Shown here piece by piece: positions 24,885 through 32,697 of a DNA stretch of 64,000 nucleotides. The position numbers and the translations under genes are program-made. Each line of letters starts with the position of its first letter. The stretch's first letter is position 1. The notes under the pieces were generated by a model. The model was not told the origin of the DNA and did no database searches. It was given only the letters and a program-made list of their open reading frames with translations. Origin of the DNA: Streptomyces cinnamoneus. GTDB taxonomy: Bacteria; Actinomycetota; Actinomycetes; Streptomycetales; Streptomycetaceae. The stretch lies in assembly GCF_002939475.1 (NCBI RefSeq), contig NZ_PKFQ01000001.1, positions 124,001 through 188,000 of the forward strand, written 5' to 3'.

Positions 24885-25268
24885 TCAGAGGGGCTTGAGC
24901 CGGGTGTGCAGGAGGCAGAATTCATTGCCTTCCGGGTCGGCCAGGACGTGCCAACTCTCGGTGCCGGTCTGACCGGCGTCGGCGGGCCTGGCGCCGAGAG
25001 CGAGCAGCCGATCCAGCTCGGCGCCCTGCTCGCGGTCGGTGGCGTTGACGTCGATGTGCAGTCGGAGCTTCCCGGTCCGCGGGGCGCTGCTGGGGCTGAG
25101 GACAAGAGTGGGTTGCGGGCCGCCGAAGCCGGTGTCGGGCGGTCCGATCTCGATGCTTCCGTCGTCCTCCCGGCCGAGTTCGACGTAGCCGAGGACCTCG
25201 CTCCAGAATGCGGCGAGCCGGTCGGGGTCGGCGCAGTCGATGACCAGCTCACTGATGCGGCATGCCAT
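24885..25268 (-). CDS. VOC-superfamily (glyoxalase-like) protein
   Basis: The protein has 127 residues from the ATG at 25268. It shows the two beta-alpha-beta-beta-beta modules of the VOC fold: ISELVIDCADPDRLAAFWSEVLGY at the start and LRLHIDVNATDREQGAELDRLLALGA, then VLADPEGNEFCLL at the end. This is the VOC branch common in actinobacteria, often annotated glyoxalase-like, with metal ligands only partly conserved. Some relatives bind and sequester antibiotics such as bleomycin; there is no evidence for that here. A second VOC protein of the same branch occurs at 44937. Confidence 0.85.
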   Translation of the reverse strand: MACRISELVIDCADPDRLAAFWSEVLGYVELGREDDGSIEIGPPDTGFGGPQPTLVLSPSSAPRTGKLRLHIDVNATDREQGAELDRLLALGARPADAGQTGTESWHVLADPEGNEFCLLHTRLKPL

Positions 25269-25409
25269 GCCCGTGAGTGTACTCAGACGACCCGAGAGCC
25301 GATCGTTCAACTGCGTGCTGGACGGCACGGACACTCCCCAGGAGCTGCCCAACCGTCACGGAGCACCGGCCAGGGCTTCAGGCGTGGTCGTGTGAGGTGC
25401 GTTTTGTGA
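25269..25409. other. Intergenic region upstream of VOC gene
   Basis: No gene seen; presumably the promoter of the leftward VOC/GNAT unit, adjoining the ISAs1 remnant. Confidence 0.4.
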
Positions 25410-25706
25410 TCACGTGAAGCGGAGTAGGGCGAGTGGGCGGCGTGGGTCGCGCGCCAGCAGTCGGCGCACCGTCGGTTCCGCGGGCACCAGTCGCCCGGGC
25501 AGAAGCAGATCACGACGGATACCGAGGCGTTCGAGCATGCAGATCGGGGCGTCGGCGATGCACTCGCCGACCGCTCCATGATCTTCGAAGCCCGTGCGCG
25601 GGCTGGCCCCAGCTCCGGAGACGCGCAGCGCGCACCCGCGCGAGCTGCCAGGCCTCCCTCGACGAACAGCGCTGAGGGGCAGGTCGGACAACGCCTGGAT
25701 CCGCAC
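25410..25706 (-). pseudogene. ISAs1-family transposase, N-terminal fragment
   Basis: The minus frame reads AVGECIADAPICMLERLGIRR, then LVPAEPTVRRLLARDP. This corresponds to the N-terminal part of ISAs1-type transposases (AIGEWAADAPQEVLARLG, then PSEATLRRVLxxVDADALD). The catalytic DDE core of roughly 250 residues is absent and the frame ends in unrelated sequence. No terminal repeats are found. A relic of an old insertion. Confidence 0.55.
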
Positions 25707-26606
25707 CTAACCGAGTGCCGGAGGGTGCTCGGCTGGACGGCGTCCCCAGGCCGAAATCAGCGGCGCGAGTGTCAGGTCGAGTTCGCCCGCGTGGACGGCC
25801 GCCAGGTGGGCGTCGATCTCGGCGCCGTCAGCCAGGCCGGCCGCGAGCAGCTCGCCGCGCACGTGCCGGATGGTCGCCGCCTCCAGCCGGTCGCAGGCCA
25901 GCCCGCCGACCGGGAAAGAGCCCCCCGCAGCAACATCTACCAAGCCGGCCTCACGCAATGCCCGCGGCAGCGTCCGGCCGTAGCGCAGGTCCGCGCCGCG
26001 GCCCGCCAGCAGCTCCCGGACCGCGTCGCGCAGCCGGTTGGCCCGCCGCTGCGCAGGGCCGCTGTCGTCCAGGCATGCCAGTGGCTGCAGAGCGGTGTCG
26101 GCATCCTCGACCAGCAGCCAGCCGCCGGGCCGTAGCGCTGCCACCATCGTGGCCAAGGCCCGGGCCCGGTCGGGTACATGGACCAGCACGAGCCGGGCGT
26201 GCACCAGATCGAACGTCCCCGGCTCCGGGGGCGGATCATTGGCGACGTCGTGCTGGCGCACCTCGTACCCGTCGCCTGCCTTCAGCCACGACGGGTCGAT
26301 GTCCGTGGCCAGCACGTGCCCGGTCGGACCGACGGCCGCCGCGAGCGCCTCCGGGATACCGGGGCCACCAGCCCCCACTTCCCAGCAGCGCGAGCCAGCC
26401 CTGACCCCCAGTCGCTGGAGGTGCCCGCGCGTCACACCATCGAACAGCTCGGCCAGCCAAACGAATCGCTCGCCCGCCTCGGCGCGCGCGTTGTCCAGCA
26501 GGTACCCGCGGGCGGAAGCGGACTCTCCACCGAGCGCGGTAGTCCCGTCTGTCGGATCCGGGCGGCCACCGACGTGCGGCGGGCGGGGCGAGGAAGTCAT
26601 GACCAC
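25707..26606 (-). CDS. SAM-dependent methyltransferase (class I)
   Basis: The protein has 299 residues from the GTG at 26606, with GGGGAGG eight bases upstream. The SAM-binding Rossmann motif I reads CWEVGAGGPGIPEAL, followed by motif II VLATDIDPSWL and motif IV FDLVHARLVLVHVPDR, which place it in the UbiE/COQ5-like group. The N-terminal 60 residues (GYLLDNARAEAGERFVWLAELFD) form a small lid seen in small-molecule methyltransferases. The substrate is not evident and no biosynthetic genes adjoin it. Immediately downstream is the ISAs1 remnant. Confidence 0.88.
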   Translation of the reverse strand: MVMTSSPRPPHVGGRPDPTDGTTALGGESASARGYLLDNARAEAGERFVWLAELFDGVTRGHLQRLGVRAGSRCWEVGAGGPGIPEALAAAVGPTGHVLATDIDPSWLKAGDGYEVRQHDVANDPPPEPGTFDLVHARLVLVHVPDRARALATMVAALRPGGWLLVEDADTALQPLACLDDSGPAQRRANRLRDAVRELLAGRGADLRYGRTLPRALREAGLVDVAAGGSFPVGGLACDRLEAATIRHVRGELLAAGLADGAEIDAHLAAVHAGELDLTLAPLISAWGRRPAEHPPALG

Positions 26607-27200
26607 ATGGTCAACCTCCCCAGGCCACCAGCGCCACGACGACGGGAGAGGGATGTCTCACACAGCCAGTTGACCCCGCACGTCCTACAGCACGGTTCTG
26701 CACCGTGACGCGTCGGAAGGGGTGCATGCATTCGGCCCCCGCAGCCAGCGCACCGGCGCGGGACAGCGCGCTGACCGGACTGTCGGCTACGGACGGTTCG
26801 ACCTCGTACCGGACGCCTTCGATCACGACGCAAAGCCGGGGTCAGTCGCCTGCCTGGCCCAGCCTGGAATGGCCAGGCACGGACCGGTCGGCGTCGAGCC
26901 GGGGAAGGTCCCGGATCCCGTGTCGGCACGGTTGGAGAACGAACGTCCCCTCCGCCGCTTGGGCCGATGTGGCCATACCGGTCACCGCCATCAGCGCCGC
27001 CACCGCGGTGATTGGCTGCGCATGAGTGAAACTGTTTGCCGGCCTGGGAACTTGACTCCTTGAAGTCCGCCGTGGGCAAAGGTGAGGGTTCCGTCCACAG
27101 GACCGATGAGTTCCCCCTCACCGCTTCGTCCGCGGGTGGGGACCGCCCCCTCCCGTGCCCGTGGGAGGCCCGGGATGAGAGGACAAGGAGCGTGCACACC
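26607..27200. other. Intergenic region, 594 bp
   Basis: No confident gene. On the minus strand near 26850-27030 there are fragments resembling a signal peptide (AVAALMAVTGMATSAQA) followed by stops, perhaps a decayed small secreted protein, but no start with a ribosome binding site could be assigned. Confidence 0.35.
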
Positions 27201-27677
27201 GTGGACCAGGAGAACGTGAGCGCCACCCTGACTGTCGCTGCGCCCGCCGCGACGGTGTTCGCGGTGCTGACGGACCCGACGACCCATTCCGCGATCGACG
27301 GTACCGGCTGGGTCCAGGAGGCTGTCGACCGGGCGCCACTGACCGAGGTGGGGCAGGTCTTCCGGATGGACATGTACCACCCCAACCATCCCAACGGTGA
27401 CTACCAGGTGGCCAACCAGGTCCAGGTACTCGACCCGCCGCGCGCCATCGGCTGGCTGACGGGTCAGGAGAAGGATGACGGTCACCTGGAGTTCGGCGGC
27501 TGGACCTGGCGTTACGACCTTGCCCCGCTCGGCCCGTCCGAGACCGAGGTCACGCTCACCTACGACTGGTCGGCGGTACCTCAGTCCATCCGGGACTACA
27601 TCCACTTCCCGCCCTTCAGCCCTGACCATCTCACCAACTCACTGCACCACCTGGCCCAGCTTGTCGCCGGCCGGTGA
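27201..27677 (+). CDS. SRPBCC-family (START-like) protein
   Basis: The protein has 158 residues from the GTG at 27201, ten bases after AGGAG. A GTG at 27192 is in frame but too close to that site. Pattern: an N-terminal strand ATLTVAAPAATVFAVLTDPT, a middle GWLTGQEKDDGHLEFGGWTW and a long C-terminal helix ending NSLHHLAQLVAGR. This is the polyketide-cyclase/AHSA1-like helix-grip fold, which binds hydrophobic ligands. In Streptomyces many such genes have no assigned reaction. It is cytoplasmic and monocistronic, and the sequence lacks obvious catalytic residues. Confidence 0.8.
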   Translation: MDQENVSATLTVAAPAATVFAVLTDPTTHSAIDGTGWVQEAVDRAPLTEVGQVFRMDMYHPNHPNGDYQVANQVQVLDPPRAIGWLTGQEKDDGHLEFGGWTWRYDLAPLGPSETEVTLTYDWSAVPQSIRDYIHFPPFSPDHLTNSLHHLAQLVAGR

Positions 27678-27784
27678 CGCGGCCGGTGCCCGGTGAGCCG
27701 AACGAAACGGCCCAGGCGTGTCTGACGCGTCAGGGGTTCCCGCCTGGCGATCTTTCCCGGCTGCGCGGGGCAGGCCCTCCGGCT

Positions 27785-28061
27785 TCAACCGGAAACCGGG
27801 CTGTGGCGGACCTCCGCAACACCCCAGTTTGTGGTTGAGCCGGGAAGCACCACCAGGTTCGCGAGGGTCGACATGATGTTCCGGAGGGTCGAGTCAATCA
27901 GGTTGAGGTTACCGAGCATCTGGCTGAGGTTATGGGCGATGCCGTTGATGTCGACGGGGCTGGCGGTCGGCAGCCTGAACGGGAGTAGTCAACGCGATGC
28001 TTCCAAGCCCGAGAAGGACGCCTGCCGCAATGGCGACTGCGAATCGGCGAACGGTACTCAC
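27785..28061 (-). pseudogene. Small secreted protein interrupted by a single-base frameshift
   Basis: A strong ribosome binding site (AAGGAG, seven bases before GTG 28061) starts a typical signal peptide, VRRFAVAIAAGVLLGLGSIA ending T-P-V-Q-A. The frame then gives a short unnatural basic tail and stops at 27930. Moving by one base near 27965-27976 restores a plausible amphipathic mature protein: SPVDINGIAHNLSQMLGNLN, then LIDSTLRNIMSTLANLVVLP, ending at a stop at 27785. The two halves together look like one roughly 90-residue exported protein. Either the gene is recently broken or the base is an assembly error. No family recognised. Confidence 0.6.
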
Positions 28062-28241
28062 GACATGTCTCCTTAAGCCGCTGCGTGGGCGTATCGGTGA
28101 GCCGCCTGGCAGCATGTCCAGCCCACAGCCGCCATGCACCACCACCGCAGGGGCGCCCGGAAGCCTTCACGGAGGTGCACCAGTACTACCTGAGCACTGC
28201 CGCACACCTACCGGACCACTGCCAGATCCATCAGACATGCC

Positions 28242-28245
28242 CTAG
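28242..28245. repeat. Target-site duplication CTAG (left) of the IS701-family element
   Basis: CTAG flanks the element on both sides (28242-28245 and 29628-29631). A 4-bp YTAR duplication is the rule for the IS701 family, which supports the assigned boundaries. Confidence 0.75.
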
Positions 28246-29627
28246 TAGTGCTTTGTTAGGTGGCCCTTGTCGTGGTGGGTGGGCGGTAGTTCGCTGGCTG
28301 TATGAGGGCTGGGGAGCTTGCCGCGGTGCGGGGCCGGTTAGAGGAGTTCGTGTCGGATGTGTTCGCGCCGTTGGTGCGGCGGGATCAGCGGGCGAAGGGC
28401 GGGTTGTATCTGCGGGGGCTGCTGCTGGACGGCCGCAGGAAGTCGATGCAGCCGATGGCTGAGCGGCTTGGTGTCGATCATCAGCAGCTGCAGCAGTTCA
28501 TGACGTCTTCGACCTGGCAGGTCGAGCAGGTGCGGGCCCGGCTGGCGTGGAGGGCTGTGGCCGTGGTCCGGCCGCAGGTATGGGTGGTGGACGACACCGG
28601 TTTCCCCAAGGACGGCCGTTTCTCGCCCGGGGTCGCCCGGCAGTACTCCGGCACTTTGGGCAAGGTCGGCAACTGCCAGATCGGTGTCAGCGTCCATGCC
28701 GCCTCCGGGGAGGCCTCGTGCCCGCTGTCCTGGCGCCTGTTCCTGCCCGCTGCCTGGGACGGTCCCGACGCGCAGGTCCGCAGGCAGGCCTGCCGGATCC
28801 CCGGCAGCGAGCGTCACCGGGCCAAGTGGCAGCTGGCCCTGGACATGCTCGACGAACTCGCCGGCTGCGGGCTGCGGCCTGCTGTCCTGGTCGCGGACAC
28901 CGGCTACGGCGCGAACGCCGATTTCCGTCACGGTCTGGACGAACGCGGCCTGGCCTGGGTACTCCAGGTCAAGGGCGAGATGACCGCCCACGGCCAGGAC
29001 GCGGTGCCGCACCAGCGTGAATACGGCGGGCTCGGCCCCAGGCCACTGCCCCGCTATCGCACCCGGCCGGTGTCATTGCGCGAGCATGTGCTGGCCGCAG
29101 GTCGCAGCCGTGGGCGGACCGTGACCTGGCGCAAGGGATCGAAAGCGGCAATGAGCTCGCATTTCGTGTTCCTGCGCGTCCGGCTCGCGGGCCGTCGCCC
29201 GAAGCCGGCTGCCGACGGCACCATCCCCTTGTCCTGGCTGATCGCCCAATGGCCCGAGGGCGAAAGCGAACCAGTGAAGTACTGGATCTCGAACCTGCCG
29301 GCCGACCTCCCCGCCAAGGATCTGATCCGTCTGGCGAAAGCCCGGTGGCGGATCGAGCATGACTACCGCGAGCTGAAAACAGCCCTGGGCCTGGACCACT
29401 TCGAGGGCCGCTCGTTCGCCGGCTGGCACCGGCACGTCACCCTCGTCACTGCCGCCCATCTGTTCCTGACCGAACAGCGGACACACCCAAAAGCCCCTGC
29501 CAGGGCCTGACCCTCTACCAGGCCCTGGACCTCCTCCAGCAGCTCATCGCCACCTGGACCGGAACCTGCCCCACCTGCCGACAGACCGTCCCATGGCAGC
29601 CCTACGACACCACCTAACAAAGCACTA
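28246..29627 (+). mobile_element. Complete IS701-family insertion sequence, 1382 bp
   Basis: The element is bounded by perfect 18-bp terminal inverted repeats, TAGTGCTTTGTTAGGTGG at 28246-28263 and its reverse complement at 29610-29627. They are flanked by CTAG duplications. It contains one transposase gene. Codon use and GC match the host, so it is not a recent import from a low-GC organism. It sits directly beside an IS630-type relic. Confidence 0.88.
28302..29510 (+). CDS. IS701-family DDE transposase (C-terminus frameshifted)
   Basis: The protein has 402 residues. The DDE catalytic motifs are recognisable: VVDDTGFPKDG (Asp97/98), VLVADTGYGAN (Asp199) and RWRIEHDYRELKTALG (Glu351/356 region). 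IS701 transposases normally end with a short cysteine-containing tail. Here the frame stops at 29510, but shifting by one base at the C-run 29494-29497 gives GLTLYQALDLLQQLI, then GTCPTCRQTVPWQPYDTT, stopping at 29617 inside the right inverted repeat. One C therefore appears to be missing, removing about 36 residues. The catalytic core is intact, so activity cannot be excluded. Confidence 0.85.
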   Translation: MRAGELAAVRGRLEEFVSDVFAPLVRRDQRAKGGLYLRGLLLDGRRKSMQPMAERLGVDHQQLQQFMTSSTWQVEQVRARLAWRAVAVVRPQVWVVDDTGFPKDGRFSPGVARQYSGTLGKVGNCQIGVSVHAASGEASCPLSWRLFLPAAWDGPDAQVRRQACRIPGSERHRAKWQLALDMLDELAGCGLRPAVLVADTGYGANADFRHGLDERGLAWVLQVKGEMTAHGQDAVPHQREYGGLGPRPLPRYRTRPVSLREHVLAAGRSRGRTVTWRKGSKAAMSSHFVFLRVRLAGRRPKPAADGTIPLSWLIAQWPEGESEPVKYWISNLPADLPAKDLIRLAKARWRIEHDYRELKTALGLDHFEGRSFAGWHRHVTLVTAAHLFLTEQRTHPKAPARA

Positions 29628-29716
29628 CTAGTGCCGCGTCAGGCAGCCTTCGCCCCGTTGTGTGACCCGCCGTTCGGATGCTGGAACGGACGGCGCGGTG
29701 TCGTCAAGCTGTCTGG

Positions 29717-30272
29717 GTGGCAGAACAAGTACGCATCCGGGAGATCGATGACGGCGAGGGGCAGCGCCTGCTGCGGCTCATCCGTAGAGGCACCGGGTCG
29801 GTGGTGACCTGCGGCGAGCCCAGATGGTGCTGCCGTCCACGCAGGGCATGCCCGTGGCGAAGATCGCCGAGGTGACGTTCACCAGCACGGACCGGGTCCG
29901 GGACGTGATCCACAACTTCAACGCCGACGGCTTCGAGGCGCTCGACCGCGGCGGCCGACCCAGGGCCTTCACCCTGCCCGAGCGGCGCGAGACCAAGAAG
30001 ATCGCCAAGTCCAGGCCGCCCGAGCACGGCCTGCCGTTCTCGACCTGGAGCCTGGCTGAGCTGGCCGGCTTCCTGGTCGCCGAGGGGGTGGTCGACGACA
30101 TCAGCCACGGGGGCCTTCGGGTGTTGCTCCGTGAGGAGGGCGTGTCGTTTCAACGCGTGAAGACCTGGTAGACCTCCCGCGACCCCGACTACGCCGCCAA
30201 GAAGGCCCGCGTCGAGCACCTCTACGCGATCGCCGACGGCGAGGTCACACCCGAGGACGGTGAGCCCGAAGT
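29717..30272 (+). pseudogene. IS630-family transposase remnant with frameshift and nonsense codon
   Basis: From GTG 29717 the frame reads VRIREIDDGEGQRLLRLIRR. A lost base near 29809-29812 shifts the frame, after which QGMPVAKIAEVTFTSTDRVR and GGRPRAFTLPERRETKKIAK follow, the helix-turn-helix N-terminus of IS630 transposases. A TAG at 30169-30171 interrupts the usual KTWKTSxDPDY sequence. Homology ends at about 30272 (GEVTPEDGEPEVV), before the catalytic DDE domain. Three independent lesions show an old relic. Confidence 0.8.
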
Positions 30273-30302
30273 CGTATCGGGCGAACGTTGCCTGATGCGG
30301 CA

Positions 30303-31220
30303 CTAGCTCGCGCGGACGTTGGGCAGGGCCTCGCGCAGGCTGTCGAGCAACGCTCGGGCTGCGGGGCTCGCGGGCCCGGTGGCCCGCCAGGCGAGGGCGA
30401 TCCGGGCGCGGATCCCGGGACGGGCGATGGTCAGGGTCCGCAGGTGCCCGTCGAAAGCCGAGCCGTCCTCGCCCGCCGGCAGCACCGCGAGGCCCAGCCC
30501 CCGGGCGGCGAGCTGCGCGAGCACATGGGGCGCTGCCGCCTCGAAGGTGACACGGGGCCGGAATCCGGCCTGGGCGCAGGCGCGTTCGAGCGCCGCGCGC
30601 ACTCCGGTGCCGCGCGGCAGGCAGATCAGCCCCCGGTCGCGCAGCTCGGCCAGGGGGACGCTCGTACGGCCGGCCGGGGCGAGGAGCGGGTCTCCGGGCG
30701 CGGTGACGACAGCCAGCGGAACGTCGATGACCGTTTCGAAGGACAGGCCGGACGGGGTCACCTCGTCGGTCGGTCCGAGGAGAGCGATGTCGAGTTCGCC
30801 GGCCAGGAGTGCGGTCTGCATCCGCTCGGAGGTGTCTTCGGTGAGTGCGACTTCCAAGGCGGGGTGGGCGTCGTGGAAGTCCGCGAGGAAGGAGGCGATG
30901 TCGAAAGCGTGGCCGGTGGCCCCGGAGACCAGGCCGAGCGAGACGCGGCCGCGCAGCAGCCCCGTGTACGCGTCGACCGTCTGCCTCACCGCATCCGCGG
31001 CGGCCAGCGCGGCTCGCGCGTACGGCAGAACCGCCCGGCCCGTCTCGGTCAGCGTCACCGACCGGTGGGAGCGGTCCAGCAACGGCTGCCCCAGCTCCTT
31101 CTCCAGCTGACGGATCTGGGCGCTCAGGCCGGGCTGGGCCAGGTGCAGGCGTGCTGCCGCGCGGGTGAAACCGCCCTCTTCGACGACGGTGACGAAGTAG
31201 CGCAGCTGACGGAGTTCCAT
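30303..31220 (-). CDS. LysR-family transcriptional regulator
   Basis: The protein has about 305 residues from the ATG at 31220 (an ATG nine bases upstream is also possible; neither has a clear ribosome binding site). The N-terminal winged helix reads MELRQLRYFVTVVEEGGFTR and LHLAQPGLSAQIRQLEKELG, and the C-terminal periplasmic-binding-like effector domain contains the usual VSLGLVSGATGHAF and GLGLAVLPAGED. It is divergent from the maleylpyruvate-isomerase-fold gene at 31292. The AT-rich 71-base gap between them is the likely site of LysR control of that pair. The ligand is unknown. Confidence 0.9.
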   Translation of the reverse strand: MELRQLRYFVTVVEEGGFTRAAARLHLAQPGLSAQIRQLEKELGQPLLDRSHRSVTLTETGRAVLPYARAALAAADAVRQTVDAYTGLLRGRVSLGLVSGATGHAFDIASFLADFHDAHPALEVALTEDTSERMQTALLAGELDIALLGPTDEVTPSGLSFETVIDVPLAVVTAPGDPLLAPAGRTSVPLAELRDRGLICLPRGTGVRAALERACAQAGFRPRVTFEAAAPHVLAQLAARGLGLAVLPAGEDGSAFDGHLRTLTIARPGIRARIALAWRATGPASPAARALLDSLREALPNVRAS

Positions 31221-31291
31221 AAGCGTCAATGCTAAATGGCAGCACGACTATCTATTGGAAATATGGATCAGCCGGCCGCACGCTTGATCCC
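31221..31291. promoter_or_regulatory. Divergent promoter region of LysR regulator and MDMPI gene
   Basis: Compact AT-rich intergenic DNA containing a TATT-G-G-A-AATA type imperfect dyad at about 31251-31262. The position and T-N11-A-like spacing fit a LysR box. Confidence 0.45.
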
Positions 31292-31954
31292 ATGAAGAAC
31301 GCGACGGGACACGCCGGCCAACGGGCCGGCGCCGAGAGGGACGTCAAGGCCGCCATCGCGGCGGAACGCCGGGAACTGGCCGATCTCCTTGAGGGCCTGC
31401 GGGCCGACGAGTGGAACACGCCCAGTCTGTGCGAGGGCTGGAGGGTCCGTGAGGTTGTCGCACACATGTCGATGGGATTCCGGCTCTCCCTGCCCGCCAC
31501 ACTGGGTGAACTGGTGAAGGCGCGCGGGAATCTGCACCGCATGACCGACCGCGTCGCCCGCGGGGACGCGGCCGCCCACTCCGTCGGCGAGCTCAGCGGC
31601 TTCCTGCGGGACAACGCCCACCACCCCTGGACGCCGCCGGTCGGCGGGGTCGTGGCGGCCCTCGGCCACGACGTGGTGCACGGGCTGGACGTCACCGTCG
31701 CCCTCGGACTCGACCGGCGCGTCCCCGAGGACCGGCTGCGCATCCTGCTGGACGACATCAAGCCCAGCGGCCTGAGGTTCTTCGGCGTCGACCTCCGCGG
31801 AGTGCGGCTGTGCGCCGAGGACATGGACTGGTCCTACGGCTCCGGGGCCCCGGTGTACGGCGCCGCCCAGGACCTCCTCCTGCTCGCCTTCGGCCGCAGG
31901 CTCGCGCACGGCCGCCTCCGCGGCGAGCCGAGCGACCGCTTCACCGTCCGGTGA
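31292..31954 (+). CDS. Maleylpyruvate isomerase / mycothiol-dependent DinB-fold protein
   Basis: The protein has 220 residues. The N-terminal MDMPI domain has RELADLLEGLRADEWNTPSL, then CEGWRVREVVAHM, with the first metal histidine in VVAHM and the further ligands in AALGHDVVHGLD. Members bind a divalent metal and use mycothiol as cofactor, maleylpyruvate isomerase being the type case; many are uncharacterised transferases. The stop TGA overlaps a GTG that could start the next gene. The divergent LysR gene is the probable regulator. Confidence 0.85.
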   Translation: MKNATGHAGQRAGAERDVKAAIAAERRELADLLEGLRADEWNTPSLCEGWRVREVVAHMSMGFRLSLPATLGELVKARGNLHRMTDRVARGDAAAHSVGELSGFLRDNAHHPWTPPVGGVVAALGHDVVHGLDVTVALGLDRRVPEDRLRILLDDIKPSGLRFFGVDLRGVRLCAEDMDWSYGSGAPVYGAAQDLLLLAFGRRLAHGRLRGEPSDRFTVR

Positions 31955-31959
31955 GGGCC

Positions 31960-32445
31960 ATGCGCACCCGGCTCTTCCAGGCACTCTCACTGTTTTCCAC
32001 CGGCCTGCTGGCCGGTTCCTTCGCCTACGGCGCCGCCAACCTCGTCCCGACGTTCAACGCCGTGCCGATCGACATGAGACTCGACTTCCACACGGCACTG
32101 ATGAGGATGAACGGCATCACCATGCAGGCCACGATGGCGGTCTCGGCCCTCAGCACCCTCGCCCTGACCGCCTCGAAGCGCGGCCGGACCCGTGTCCTCG
32201 CCGGCGCGGCGGGATGCCTGGTGGTCTCGTCGTTCCTGATCACACGGTTCGGGAACGTCCCCATCAACGGCCGCATCAAGCAGTGGGCCGCCACCACGCC
32301 ACCAGCCGACCACGCGGAAGTCCTGCGCCGTTGGGAGCTGTTCAACGACGCCCGCACGGTGACCGCCGCGAGCGCTTTCGGTCTCCTTGTCCTCCTCGCC
32401 CTCCCGGCGGCTGCCACGCGCCGTCCGGCGGGGCCATCCTCATAG
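31960..32445 (+). CDS. DUF1772 (anthrone-oxygenase-like) membrane protein
   Basis: The protein has 161 residues from the ATG at 31960. An in-frame GTG at 31951 would overlap the upstream stop as GTGA. It has four predicted membrane helices, beginning LFSTGLLAGSFAYGAANLVP and ending SAFGLLVLLALPAAA, and the family signature ITRFGNVPINGRIKQW, then RRWELFNDART. DUF1772 members include anthrone oxygenases in polyketide pathways but most are of unknown function. It is co-transcribed with the MDMPI-fold gene. Together with the LysR regulator, this suggests a small aromatic-compound response unit, which is inference. Confidence 0.85.
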   Translation: MRTRLFQALSLFSTGLLAGSFAYGAANLVPTFNAVPIDMRLDFHTALMRMNGITMQATMAVSALSTLALTASKRGRTRVLAGAAGCLVVSSFLITRFGNVPINGRIKQWAATTPPADHAEVLRRWELFNDARTVTAASAFGLLVLLALPAAATRRPAGPSS

Positions 32446-32697
32446 CCCCCGTTCCCGTCGTCGTCGCCTGGCGCGAAGGGACCGGATCGGCATCCGGCCA
32501 CAGCCGACCTGGTGGCGCCCCCCACACGGGGGGTCCTCTCGGCGGGATGACCAGGAGCCCGCGGGCTGACGCACGGTCGAGACGGTCGCCCGCGGCGGGC
32601 GGGTGGCGCGCGATGGGCTCTTGACGCGAACCGTCCAATAGTGAACGGATCGTTTCTGCGGTTGTTCGTAGCCGATCGCTCCCCTAAGGAGACAACG
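32446..32697. other. Intergenic region upstream of the CdtB-like gene
   Basis: No gene. TTGACG at 32621-32626 is a fair -35 element, and AT-rich DNA at 32635-32670 marks the promoter of the gene at 32698. The ribosome binding site AAGGAG is seven bases before the ATG. Confidence 0.4.

Noticed and set aside
26611..27030. Possible small secreted protein on the minus strand
   Set aside because: A signal-peptide-like stretch exists, but there are in-frame stops and no start with a ribosome binding site; too weak to annotate.
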